Part shown: one piece after another, positions 35,644 through 44,076 of the stretch
Numbering within the stretch: the stretch's first letter is position 1
How the letters are laid out: the number at the start of each line of letters is the position of its first letter
Source: Methylococcaceae bacterium
Lineage (GTDB): Bacteria > Pseudomonadota > Gammaproteobacteria > Methylococcales > Methylomonadaceae
Reading direction: 5' to 3'
NCBI GenBank assembly: GCA_030693065.1
Contig: JAUYBL010000037.1
Span: forward strand, 1-64,000
Length of the DNA stretch: 64,000 nt
Translations under genes and position numbers: made by a program
Notes under the pieces: model-generated
What the model saw: only the letters and a program-made list of their open reading frames with translations
What the model was told of the DNA's origin: nothing
The model's database searches: none

Positions 35644-38600
35644 GACCAGCCTTGATCGTTTTGTTTACTATCATCTGAGGTTGTCGTGGCTTCCGGAGTC
35701 ATTTTCTTTGTCTTCGGTAACCACAAACGGCCACTGGCAAAACATCCCCAGCCCCATTTCAACCAGTTAAGCAACGACACCGCCAGCCATAACGACCAGG
35801 CCAACATTAAAAGCCGATAAACAATCAACGGCACTGAGATCACGGTAGCCACAGGCAAGCTGGCTGCGCTTCTGTCCTGATACCAATTAAGATTAAAGGC
35901 GGACGATTGATTGCCGGTAATCTGCATTTCCGGCGAACCCAACAAGCCTTGTTCAACCGCCAAAAACAGCAAGCCCAGCGCTAACAATGTCAGGCCAGCG
36001 ATTAGCACTTGTAACAGATTGAAGTAACGCGACTCAATATCGGCGTCTTGCTTGCGCCAGCCCAGTAACACCAGCCAACCGATCACCAGCCCGGCAGCTT
36101 CAATGGCAATCTGGCTAAGACCAAGCAACAGCAAAAACCATTGCCAATGTTTTAAAGGTGTCAGAGGGATTTTGCCCAAAGCAAAAGCTAAGAGAACGAT
36201 AACCAGCAACACGCCCCAGAATAAAACCGCCGGTCCAAAACGCGGGCCTAAAGTCAGCAAAACCCAGCGATCTTGCCCTAAGCCGATATTCAAGCGGCTG
36301 TTAACGCTGGCAACACCTAAGTCAACATCAGGAGTGCTTAAGATGCTAGTGATGCCGGTGGCTTGTTGCCAAGAAAGGGCAATGTCCTGTTTGCCTGGAT
36401 TGACCGGCAGGGTAAGTTTTCTGCCTTCTTGCCGAATCGGTTGCATTTGGCCGTTGATGGTGACCGATTGCAGCGCGGCTTGATCAGGCAAGGTGATGCT
36501 GTGCTGCCCGCCTTGCGAACTGCGCAGACTGATGCTGAGCTGAGCTTCCTGGCTGCGTTGCCCAGGTTTAATACTTAAGCTACTGCTGTCGATGGTTAAT
36601 GTTTGTCCTTCAACGGTGTCCGGCCGGGTAATGTTCAGCGTGAGCTGTTCGCCCGGCCAGGGATGCCATTCCGGTAGCCATTGTCCAGTATTGTCCAGAT
36701 GCATCATGGCAATGCCGGACGTTTCCAGATGCCAAATCGGGCTGATGTCGGCTTGCCAGACTTCAATCCAATGCTCGTTTAGTGCGGCGGTTAAAGCGAT
36801 TTTCTCGGCTTTTTCCAGCGTCGATTGCCATTCGAAAAGTGTTTGGCCGGAAGGCATATTGACATCGACATTACCGGATTTAACACGCACGCCGGGCGTA
36901 GTTACCGACTCGCCAGCCAACAAAGGCACTGTCAGAACCACGGCAGCATCGGCTGGAGAAAGCCGAATCACGCGAGTCACCACACGCCAATCCAGGCCCA
37001 ATTGTAAGTTTCGCTCAATCCGGACAAACGGCGGCAACGCCGCCGAAGTTAGCGCTGATTTATCGGTTTGATTGCTTGGCGATGCGGCCGCTTGCACTCG
37101 AGTAAATTGCAATTGCTCATCGGCCAGCCCGTTTTCTTGCAAGCCCAGCACATCCCAACTTGTACTGGCCAGTTTTACGACTTTAGGTTTTAGCGGTAGC
37201 GGCAGGGTGAATTTGCTTAATGCCGGAGCGGGCGCCGCCAGCGTTACTTGATGCGGCCCGGCACTCAGGTTTAACCATAAGCCGTTGCCGTCACGATATA
37301 GACCTTGAGCGTTCTCGCCATCAACTAACACTTGGTTGGGAAACCATTGCTCAATGTCCGCCGGTAACGGCACAGCAACTGATTGTTGTGCATGAATTTG
37401 CAGGCCAATCGTCAACTCTTGGCCGCTAATGGTCAGTTGCATCTGTGAAATTTGCGCGCAACTGGGTAGACAGTCCGGCGCTTCCAACAGTTTATTTTTT
37501 AAAGTATCAAGTAGCACCTGGTCGGGAAAATCAGCGTAACTGTCCTGGCTCGGTGACAACAGCGCGGGCAGTAATACCAGCCACAATGCCAGCGGCGCTA
37601 ACGGTTTTATTTTGAATAAAAACTTCTCCGCCATCCCAAACATCAATAGCGCCAATACGCTCACCAAGGCAACGCGGATAAAATTGAGCAGCAAGGTTAA
37701 GGTCGGCGACAGTAGCCACAAATGCACTTGTTGACCGGCATCTACCGCGCCATTCCAAGACAGCACCACTTTATGCCATTGCCATTGCGGCAGACCGGGG
37801 CCGGTTTGTACGCGGGCTTTGGGATCAATGCGGTCAAAGTTGACGGAGCTATCGACGCTTTCCGCCATACTATAAGCCTTCTTACTTAGCATTTGCCGAT
37901 CTTGCATCACCATCGGTGCCACCGGTTCCGCAGCTGGCGCCATAGATGCCACTTCAATCGACGCAGAATCAGCATAAGGTGCCGGTACGATGTCCTGCCA
38001 AGCTTGTTCCAACTGCGGATACAGGCCTATGCGCAATTGCGACACCATAAACGGCACGGTAATCAAGATGAGCGCCAGCCAGCAAAGATTTCGATAACCG
38101 CGAATGTATTTAAGTAGTTTATTCTCAGGCAATACTTTCACCAAAGCCGTTGCGGCCAAAATATTCAGCCAGACAAAATGCGGCGACTCCGGCTCATGCC
38201 AAAGCAGTGCCAGTGTGATCAAAGCAAACACGCCCCACGGCAAAGACCACAACCGACTGGTAGCGAGTGCTGCGATCAATACCATAAATAAATCCAGCAG
38301 AGTCCAACGCGAAAGCCAGCTGTCCGGCACATTATCAACACCGCTGGCGGCAACTAAGCGCCAGCCAGGCGGCAAATTGAGTTCGGCGCGCACATTATGA
38401 AAATTTTGCGCCCAACCCACGGAAGTCAAATCACTAATGCTGCCTTCAATGCGGCTGTCGGCATCCAAATTGATTTGGCCTTTTCTGACTTCAACGCCCT
38501 GTTTATCGCCTTGGCGGGTAATCAACTGGTTGTTATTATCCAGAGTCACGCGGCCCAAATGGGTTTGCGGTAAGGCATTCAAACGCCAGTCTCGCGTCAT

Positions 38601-39722
38601 GGTGCCGGTAATCCGGTCATTAACGGTGTAGCCCGTGCCGGAAAAATCCAGCCATAGTTGCCGGTTGAGATTGAGTTGATTGGGTTCAGGCTCCGGATCG
38701 CCGCGGCGAATGACATTTAGGCTCATCGCCTGACCTTGTTCGATTTTGTAAGCAGGCAAAGCTTTCCAGTCATCCGGCAGATTGGTCTGGCTGGCGTCAA
38801 TAGCGGCGGGTTGGGCAACTTCCACCATCCGTAACGCGGGGCGCGCCTCAAATACCCAAACTTCCGAGTCAGGCCAATTTTGGGTATCTGTATTCAAAGT
38901 AAGCGTGTTGATTTCACTGGCATGCCGGGCGAGCAAGTCAATCTGCCAATGACCGGGACGCACTTGCAATAACAACTGTCCATCGGGCTCCAAACGCGCG
39001 GGCAAGGCGCTTTGCAAATGCATGGGGATAAAATCGTCCAGCATCGGCTTGGCGAGTCTGATTTCTCGTTGTTGGCCGGATACGTCCAGTTCGATACGGG
39101 TTAACACTTGCAAGGGCACGTCATCACTGATTTTTCTGAACACCTGAATATCCAGGTTGTTTTGGCTATCGTCCGCTTTGCTTTGCCCGGTTTCGCTTTG
39201 CTTTAACCACAACTGACCATCTTTAATGGCGGGCGTCGTAATGGCTCGACCATTGACTTGCACACTGATCAAGCCGGTGTCGGCGGGTATTTGTAGGTTA
39301 TCGGGCAGATTATCCCAGAAAAATTCACCGCTGATTTGGTAAAGCCCCGGCGTCAATTTTATCGACGGCACGCCGTCTTTATCCATTACCAGCGCGGTTT
39401 TGTTATTAGCACTAACGTTGAGCGGCCAATGCTCGTTATTACCCGGTAAGCTGATCCAGCTATCCTGATAAACTTTCCAAGTGATGGCAAAGTTGCCTTT
39501 CATGGGGTGCAAATCCAGCGTCAACCGGATCGGCCAACTGCAGCGCTTTTGCTCGACACTGTTATAAATAAACGGACAAGCCAGCTCGGGATTATCCTGT
39601 AGCACCCAGGCAATCCAGGGTTTTAGAGGCTCCGGCACTTGTTCCGGAGTTAATGCTTTGGCCTGAGACAACGGCGCAAACAGCAAGGTGCTTAACAATA
39701 TCAACCAAGGGTAAAAGGTCAT
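35640..39722 (-). CDS. Giant envelope protein of unknown function, 1360 residues
   Basis: The protein has a signal peptide (cut after about 'SQAKA', residue 23) and a long beta-rich periplasmic part (to about residue 480). Two or three membrane segments follow ('LLDLFMVLIAALATSRLW', 'WGVFALITLALLW', 'LALILITVPFMVS'), then a central acidic loop and another hydrophobic block near residues 690-740. A second long beta-rich periplasmic part precedes several C-terminal membrane segments (residues about 1190-1330). The cytoplasmic tail is Ser/Thr/Lys/Asp-rich. I do not recognise a named family. It is coupled to trmN6, which says nothing about its function. Confidence 0.8.
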   Translation of the reverse strand: MTFYPWLILLSTLLFAPLSQAKALTPEQVPEPLKPWIAWVLQDNPELACPFIYNSVEQKRCSWPIRLTLDLHPMKGNFAITWKVYQDSWISLPGNNEHWPLNVSANNKTALVMDKDGVPSIKLTPGLYQISGEFFWDNLPDNLQIPADTGLISVQVNGRAITTPAIKDGQLWLKQSETGQSKADDSQNNLDIQVFRKISDDVPLQVLTRIELDVSGQQREIRLAKPMLDDFIPMHLQSALPARLEPDGQLLLQVRPGHWQIDLLARHASEINTLTLNTDTQNWPDSEVWVFEARPALRMVEVAQPAAIDASQTNLPDDWKALPAYKIEQGQAMSLNVIRRGDPEPEPNQLNLNRQLWLDFSGTGYTVNDRITGTMTRDWRLNALPQTHLGRVTLDNNNQLITRQGDKQGVEVRKGQINLDADSRIEGSISDLTSVGWAQNFHNVRAELNLPPGWRLVAASGVDNVPDSWLSRWTLLDLFMVLIAALATSRLWSLPWGVFALITLALLWHEPESPHFVWLNILAATALVKVLPENKLLKYIRGYRNLCWLALILITVPFMVSQLRIGLYPQLEQAWQDIVPAPYADSASIEVASMAPAAEPVAPMVMQDRQMLSKKAYSMAESVDSSVNFDRIDPKARVQTGPGLPQWQWHKVVLSWNGAVDAGQQVHLWLLSPTLTLLLNFIRVALVSVLALLMFGMAEKFLFKIKPLAPLALWLVLLPALLSPSQDSYADFPDQVLLDTLKNKLLEAPDCLPSCAQISQMQLTISGQELTIGLQIHAQQSVAVPLPADIEQWFPNQVLVDGENAQGLYRDGNGLWLNLSAGPHQVTLAAPAPALSKFTLPLPLKPKVVKLASTSWDVLGLQENGLADEQLQFTRVQAAASPSNQTDKSALTSAALPPFVRIERNLQLGLDWRVVTRVIRLSPADAAVVLTVPLLAGESVTTPGVRVKSGNVDVNMPSGQTLFEWQSTLEKAEKIALTAALNEHWIEVWQADISPIWHLETSGIAMMHLDNTGQWLPEWHPWPGEQLTLNITRPDTVEGQTLTIDSSSLSIKPGQRSQEAQLSISLRSSQGGQHSITLPDQAALQSVTINGQMQPIRQEGRKLTLPVNPGKQDIALSWQQATGITSILSTPDVDLGVASVNSRLNIGLGQDRWVLLTLGPRFGPAVLFWGVLLVIVLLAFALGKIPLTPLKHWQWFLLLLGLSQIAIEAAGLVIGWLVLLGWRKQDADIESRYFNLLQVLIAGLTLLALGLLFLAVEQGLLGSPEMQITGNQSSAFNLNWYQDRSAASLPVATVISVPLIVYRLLMLAWSLWLAVSLLNWLKWGWGCFASGRLWLPKTKKMTPEATTTSDDSKQNDQGWS

Positions 39723-39821
39723 GAGTGTCTCCGGATGTTAAAACGCCGCTGTTGAGTGCAAAAAAACTAAACGGCTGGTTGCGGCAATCTTGCAATAAAA
39801 TCCCTTTAGCTACAAGGCATT

Positions 39822-39869
39822 AAGCCGTTCATGGTGAGCAGTGTCGAACAGTCGAACCATGATCGGCTT
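39822..39869. repeat. Imperfect palindrome, dispersed-repeat copy 1
   Basis: AAGCCGTTCATGGT (39822-39835) is inverted as ACCATGATCGGCTT (39856-39869) with one mismatch. The core 'GTTCATGGTGAG...GTCGAACCATGA' recurs with changes at 55938-55981, so it is a dispersed intergenic repeat. Confidence 0.6.
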
Positions 39870-39940
39870 AACTCATCTTTAGATAAACTTAACTATATAG
39901 CGAGTTTCTTTGTAGGGAAGAATCAATACGAAATTACCAA

Positions 39941-40002
39941 GTGGGAGCGACGCCCGCGTCGCGATTTATAGCCTCCAGTCGCGACGTGGGCGTCGCTCCC
40001 AC
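39941..40002. repeat. REP-like palindromic element
   Basis: A 24-nt arm starting GTGGGAGCGACGCCCG (39941-39964) is inverted at 39979-40002 with only one G-U-type difference, separated by 14 bases. GC-rich GTGGGAGCGACGC palindromes of this kind are REP/BIME elements mobilised by RAYT transposases in gammaproteobacteria. No RAYT gene is in the window. Confidence 0.8.
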
Positions 40003-40077
40003 AAAGCATTTTTACAGCAATCAAATGATGCTGAATAGTTACAGATAAACTCACTAACTCAGTTCGGGAACAAGCAC

Positions 40078-40404
40078 ATGATTAAAAAAGCCAATCTATT
40101 TGAACAGCTCCCCAAGCCAGCAGCTGAAGAGAATTTTGAAACATTGCTGGAAACGCCCTGTCTACAGCTAGAGCGCATCATCTCCCAGGCGCATGCCACA
40201 ACGCCAGGTGAATGGTTCGACCAAGACAGGCCGGAGTGGGTAGTGTTGTTGCAAGGCTCAGCATGCTTGCAGATTGAAAATGAGCTCGAGCCTATACTCC
40301 TAAAACCCGGTGATTACCTGCTTCTACCAAGCCATCTGCGGCATCGGGTTGAATGGACTGATCCGGAGCAGCCGACTATTTGGTTGGCGTTGCATGTGGG
40401 TTGA
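40078..40404 (+). CDS. Small cupin-domain protein
   Basis: The 108-residue single-domain cupin shows the beta-barrel outline 'EWVVLLQGSACLQIENE' (first motif), 'LKPGDYLLLPSHLRHRVEWT' (second motif) and the closing 'TIWLALHVG'. The metal set is only partly kept: the second-motif His in 'RHRV' is present, but the first-motif HxH is missing. Catalysis is therefore doubtful. It stands alone downstream of a REP-like element, with weak ribosome-site sequence. Confidence 0.75.
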   Translation: MIKKANLFEQLPKPAAEENFETLLETPCLQLERIISQAHATTPGEWFDQDRPEWVVLLQGSACLQIENELEPILLKPGDYLLLPSHLRHRVEWTDPEQPTIWLALHVG

Positions 40405-40442
40405 GATTAAAACACTCCACAATTTCCCGGTAGTGCTAGCGA

Positions 40443-42023
40443 TTACGGGCTGGGCGGAGTCGCGGTAGTGTCAGATGCTGGCGGTGTACTTTTGGGCGGT
40501 GGGGGCGGCGTAGGATCTGGGGCCGGTGACGGAGGAGGGGGTGGCGGTGTTGGTGCTGGTTCAGGGGCGCTTGAACTGGAACTTGATCCAGGATTGCTAT
40601 CCATATTGTTGCTACCAACGCTTGAACCTGAGTTATAGCTTGGGCTGGCGTCAATTGCTGAACTACTGGAGCCGTTGTTGCTTGATTCGATGCTGACGCT
40701 TGGCGTTGTCGTTGGGTAACCGCTAGTACTTATGCCCAAGTCAGTACTGGTTGAGCTGTTGGGTGTCGAAATTGTGTCATTGTCAAAGCTTGTCCCTGAA
40801 TTGCTGCTGATACTTGTATCAACGCTAGGTGCAATGCTTGGATCAGTAATGATTGTGCCAGTGCTTGGATTTGGTGATATTCCAGGATTGGGCTCTGCGA
40901 AAGTTAGTGTACTCGAGTTTGAATCTAAGTTAAGCGCGGTTGCTGGTCCAGTAGTAGTGTCCGACGTTGGTGTTAAATTGTTTTCGAAGCTTGTACCAAC
41001 GGAAGGAGAAGTAGTGTTTTCTGTGCTGCTATCACTAATTGGGTTAGTTATAGCGGTGCCGCCGATTATTGGGTTAACTACCAGCCCGGTACCGGGTTCA
41101 GCAAGCGTATTAACCACTGCCTCGGAGCCGTTAATTGGCAAACTAGCGGGAGTAGCAGGTTTGCCAGTAATTGGAACGGGATTTAGATCAGGCTTTGAGC
41201 CATGTCTTGGATTGTCAATTTGAACTAATCCAGGCTGATTATTGATAGCGCCGTTGTTTACCCAATGAGCTCCTTGATGCTTCTCTGGGTGTTGATGATC
41301 AAAATGCATTTCATCACGATGATTTTTTTGATGTTCATGATGTGGGTCATGACTATGATGATTTTCGCGATGACGACGCCACCCGCCCCAAGTGTTGTAA
41401 TACGGATCGCTGTAGACTGGGGCATTGCTATAAGTAATCGTGTTGGGCGTCCGGGGCCTAGCGTTATTGTAGATGTTGTAATTAGAGTAATTGCTGCTGT
41501 AAGCAAAATATCTGCTAGGCGCTTCGGTAATTGCAGACTGCTGCAGTTCGTGCATCTTACTCATCAGCTCATCGAGCATTTGTTCGGCAACTAATTCCAT
41601 TACCACTTCCCACTCATCATTAGCTGCGAAGCGGCGCTTCACTTGGCTGTAAACCAAATACTCGTCATCATCATAAAGCTTGCCTTGCGCCAGCAATACG
41701 TTGTCTTGATAAGACAAAATTTTCAGTTGCAGCCGAAGAGAATGGATCGAATCGTCGGTTTGCAGTCTATTTTCATCGGCCAGCTGTAAGCGAATGGCGT
41801 TTTCCAACAACAGCAAGGCATAGTTATTTTGGATTGGCTGTGATGCGACGGCGGTGGAGGGGATATGTTCGATACTGATTTTGGCTAAATCACGCTGACG
41901 AAAATCGGCTAATTTACTGGCGCCGCGGCTAGGCGTGGCACTGCAGCCGATAATAAACAAAAGTGTCAGAGCCAATATTGCCGGCAGTCGATACTGACAA
42001 AGCATTTGAGCGAGTTGATACAT
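40443..42023 (-). CDS. Lipoprotein with His-rich, Ser/Thr-rich and Pro-rich regions
   Basis: The 526-residue protein has a lipobox (FIIGC, Cys near residue 27). A folded-looking N-terminal domain spans about residues 40-165 ('LLLENAIRLQLADENRLQTDD'). A His-rich stretch of about 40 residues follows (residues 215-255, HHSHDPHHEHQKNHRDEMHF). A long Ser/Thr/Asn/Pro low-complexity region leads into a proline-rich tail (TPPPPPPSPAPDPTPPPPP). The His stretch could bind metal. The tail looks surface-exposed or wall-spanning. I do not recognise the family. The reading frame is kept throughout, which supports it as real. Confidence 0.75.
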   Translation of the reverse strand: MYQLAQMLCQYRLPAILALTLLFIIGCSATPSRGASKLADFRQRDLAKISIEHIPSTAVASQPIQNNYALLLLENAIRLQLADENRLQTDDSIHSLRLQLKILSYQDNVLLAQGKLYDDDEYLVYSQVKRRFAANDEWEVVMELVAEQMLDELMSKMHELQQSAITEAPSRYFAYSSNYSNYNIYNNARPRTPNTITYSNAPVYSDPYYNTWGGWRRHRENHHSHDPHHEHQKNHRDEMHFDHQHPEKHQGAHWVNNGAINNQPGLVQIDNPRHGSKPDLNPVPITGKPATPASLPINGSEAVVNTLAEPGTGLVVNPIIGGTAITNPISDSSTENTTSPSVGTSFENNLTPTSDTTTGPATALNLDSNSSTLTFAEPNPGISPNPSTGTIITDPSIAPSVDTSISSNSGTSFDNDTISTPNSSTSTDLGISTSGYPTTTPSVSIESSNNGSSSSAIDASPSYNSGSSVGSNNMDSNPGSSSSSSAPEPAPTPPPPPPSPAPDPTPPPPPKSTPPASDTTATPPSP

Positions 42024-42226
42024 GGTTCTACTCCTATTTAAAATGGCTGTGACCGAAGCAATGCTTTAGATAATTGGCATGGCCTCATTCACTCCATCCG
42101 CAGAAGCGAAGATTCTCGTCAATTAGCCGTAAAGCCCTAGCGTGAAAGCTGAGCCTAAAGCAATCGACTGAACATGATCTGAATAGCTCAATTTTGTTGA
42201 TTAATACTCGCGTGGCTATCTCGGAG

Positions 42227-42251
42227 GCTAAATTAAACTGTGTTATTTAAC
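42227..42251. promoter_or_regulatory. Upstream dyad (candidate activator site), copy 1
   Basis: GCTAAAT-N11-ATTTAAC, with 'TAAACTGTGTT' as spacer, lies 124 bp upstream of the -24 GG. The same element, GTTAAAT-N11-ATTTAAC with spacer TAAACTGCGTT, lies 123 bp upstream of the second promoter. Position and symmetry suit a bacterial enhancer-binding protein such as PrsR. That identity is an inference. Confidence 0.6.
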
Positions 42252-42372
42252 CTATTAAAACAGGGTATATTCCACGTTTTTGAAAAATAAAACGCCGACT
42301 CCCCGGTCAAACAGTAATGAAATTTTTACATAACCCATTGTAAATAAAACGTTAATTTTTAAATATTAGTTA

Positions 42373-42390
42373 TTGGCACGAGTTGTGCTT
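42373..42390 (+). promoter_or_regulatory. Sigma-54 (-24/-12) promoter, PEP-CTERM-like gene 1
   Basis: TTGGCACGAGTTGTGCTT contains GG (42375-42376) and GC (42387-42388) exactly 10 bases apart, with the TGGCAC consensus. Transcription should start near 42400, leaving about 240 nt of leader that includes the riboswitch-like structure. Confidence 0.8.
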
Positions 42391-42439
42391 TATAATTTTT
42401 AGATGGAACAATAGATCGCAAGTAATTGCATCGATTGGC

Positions 42440-42555
42440 TCAGGAAAGAGTTAACCGTCAGGGAATGTTAAGAGCCCAGGCTCTTAAGCCACCCCCGTCG
42501 CGAGGCGGGTTCGGAAAGCCACGGGTCTTGATCCTAACAAGACAGCCGGGTTGTC
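42440..42555 (+). ncRNA. Cyclic-di-GMP-I (GEMM)-like riboswitch, copy 1
   Basis: The leader has hairpin AAGAGC-CCAG-GCTCTT. It then has CCCGTC-GCGA-GGCGGG, a GNRA-capped stem, followed by CGGAAAGCCACGGGTCTTG and, after 7 bases, CAAGACAGCCGGGTTG. The 'GGAAAGCC ACGGGTCT...AGACAGCCGGGTTG' core matches the 3' half of GEMM-I riboswitches. The 5' half deviates, since the usual GGCAAACC is not evident. The copy at 43860-43977 preserves these helices with changes. Confidence 0.6.
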
Positions 42556-42639
42556 CTCTCAATATTGGGGGGCTATGAGTGCATTCCTCAAACACAAGAA
42601 TGCGCTTAATCAACATAATAACTACTAGGAACTAAAACG

Positions 42640-43401
42640 ATGACTCAATTTAGAAAATTGGCTATTGCAGGCGCGGTAACTGCATTGATGATGAGTGCAA
42701 CTGCGGCGGAAGCCCATGTGTCTTACAACGTAGGCGCTTCAACTGCCAATAACAACGCAGTAGGTCCATGGACTGGTGGCGCACCAAGTTATGACGGCAA
42801 ATTGCCAGTAACTTGGGTAGCAAATGTCCATAACGATGTAAATCCTTATGCGACTTATGAAGTGTCTAAAGCTAACGCTATAGAAGAAGGCGCAGACGCG
42901 AGCTATGCCGTTGAAACTGTAGCTAATAGATGGAACCCTACACGTAGCTGGGGTAATGCGTTAGATTTCGGTTTGATCGACTTACATACAACTGGCAACC
43001 TGTTGATTCAAGTGGCAGCTGATGCGTCTCAAAGCTCTACTTTCACTCCTGGCTTTACTCTATTCAGTGGTTGGGCAAATACTGGCACAGGTAACAAGCA
43101 TGGTTCGTGGAACGTCAATCCTGATGCACCAACAACATTAGGAGCGACTGGCCTGACTTATTTAGGGCATGCATCAACTACGATCGCTGGCGGTGTCGCA
43201 TCTTATTTGTTTACTGGCTTGGCTGCTGGACATTACAGCTTGTGGATTGGTGGCAATGGCCCTACTGGCTCACCAGTCGGATCTCAAAGCTATGTAGCTA
43301 ATATCACTGCTTCACCAGTGCCAGTACCGGGTGCTGTTTGGTTGTTCGGTAGTGCGTTAGCCGGTTTTGTTGGTCTGCGTCGTCGTAAAGCTACTGCATA
43401 A
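42640..43401 (+). CDS. PEP-CTERM/VPLPA-type exported protein 1
   Basis: The 253-residue protein has a signal peptide (cut near 'AEAHVS', residue 25) and a beta-rich middle. It ends in a tripartite sorting tail: VPVPGAVWLFGSAL, a hydrophobic segment, then LRRRKATA. This tail is recognised and removed by exosortase-type enzymes, placing such proteins on the cell surface or in exopolysaccharide. The middle domain ('SSTFTPGFTLFSGWANTGTG', 'SYLFTGLAAGHYSLWIGG') is unrecognised. Expression is probably sigma-54 dependent and riboswitch controlled. No exosortase gene is in the window. Confidence 0.88.
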   Translation: MTQFRKLAIAGAVTALMMSATAAEAHVSYNVGASTANNNAVGPWTGGAPSYDGKLPVTWVANVHNDVNPYATYEVSKANAIEEGADASYAVETVANRWNPTRSWGNALDFGLIDLHTTGNLLIQVAADASQSSTFTPGFTLFSGWANTGTGNKHGSWNVNPDAPTTLGATGLTYLGHASTTIAGGVASYLFTGLAAGHYSLWIGGNGPTGSPVGSQSYVANITASPVPVPGAVWLFGSALAGFVGLRRRKATA

Positions 43402-43426
43402 AACAACCTAGATTTATCGGTTAAAC

Positions 43427-43466
43427 AAAACCCGGTGCATCATTTTTTGATACACCGGGTTTTTTT
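43427..43466 (+). terminator. Terminator after PEP-CTERM-like gene 1
   Basis: AAAACCCGGTGcATC pairs with GATaCACCGGGTTTT, followed by T-rich sequence; the stem is nearly perfect. It ends the first PEP-CTERM-like transcript. Confidence 0.88.
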
Positions 43467-43645
43467 ATTGTGCATAGAATTTAAAATGTTATATCCCGAC
43501 TGTCCGACGTTAATTCTTAATGACGCGTTATGTTTAAAATCAGCTCTATACCGTGCGCATTTTATTTTTCGATAAGTCGACTGCTAATACCGCTTAAATA
43601 TATGAATTAGCCCAATCTCAAGGAATCACCTTAATTTACACAATA

Positions 43646-43670
43646 GTTAAATTAAACTGCGTTATTTAAC
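43646..43670. promoter_or_regulatory. Upstream dyad (candidate activator site), copy 2
   Basis: GTTAAAT-N11-ATTTAAC is a perfect 7-bp dyad, 123 bp upstream of the -24 GG of the second promoter. It differs from copy 1 at two positions over 25 bp, while most of the sequence between dyad and promoter has diverged more, so it looks selected. Confidence 0.62.
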
Positions 43671-43790
43671 GTAAAAAACAAGCCATATCCCCTATTTATT
43701 CGATAATTCAGTGCCGCTTCATAAGCATCTATGGATCACCAATAAACATAAGCTATTGTAAATAATGCTTAATTTTTTAATAAATAAGCA

Positions 43791-43808
43791 TTGGCATGAG
43801 TAGTGCAT
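43791..43808 (+). promoter_or_regulatory. Sigma-54 (-24/-12) promoter, PEP-CTERM-like gene 2
   Basis: TTGGCATGAGTAGTGCAT has GG (43793-43794) and GC (43805-43806) 10 bases apart. An AT-rich segment with matches to the first promoter region lies directly upstream. Transcription should start near 43818. Confidence 0.8.
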
Positions 43809-43859
43809 TTATTTTTGCAGTTAGACAAGTTTGGCATAAAAATTAACGCCCGCTTGGCC

Positions 43860-43977
43860 TCAGGTAAGAGTTAGCTAACAGGGAAATCCAAGAGCTCAAG
43901 CTCTTTAAGCCACCCCCGTCGTGAGACTGGCTCGGAAAGCCACGGGTCTTGAATTTAACCCAAGATAGCCGGGCTGC
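43860..43977 (+). ncRNA. Cyclic-di-GMP-I (GEMM)-like riboswitch, copy 2
   Basis: It has hairpin AAGAGC-TCAA-GCTCTT, then CCCGTC-GTGA-GACTGG (one mismatch), CGGAAAGCCACGGGTCTTG and CAAGATAGCCGGGCTG. Tetraloop GCGA becomes GTGA and helix bases change in step with copy 1 at some positions. A 9-bp stem (CCTTCATCG 43977-43985 with CGATGAAGG 43994-44002) follows and could be the expression platform. Confidence 0.6.
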
Positions 43978-44076
43978 CTTCATCGTGATTAATCGATGAA
44001 GGGCCCCAGTGTTTTGTTTTATGACTCTAGTCGTAAGCAGGCTTTGCTGGATATGTAACCATATAAACGAGAAAAA

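Larger units (their letters stand above)
42024..42639. other. Regulatory region upstream of PEP-CTERM-like gene 1
   Basis: This 616-bp gap holds no gene. It carries a 25-bp dyad (42227-42251), a sigma-54-type promoter (42373-42390), a structured riboswitch-like leader (about 42440-42555) and a 9-bp stem (AGTGCATTC 42578-42586 with GAATGCGCT 42598-42606). An AGGA ribosome site precedes the ATG at 42640. The next PEP-CTERM-like gene repeats the dyad, promoter and leader. Confidence 0.8.
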
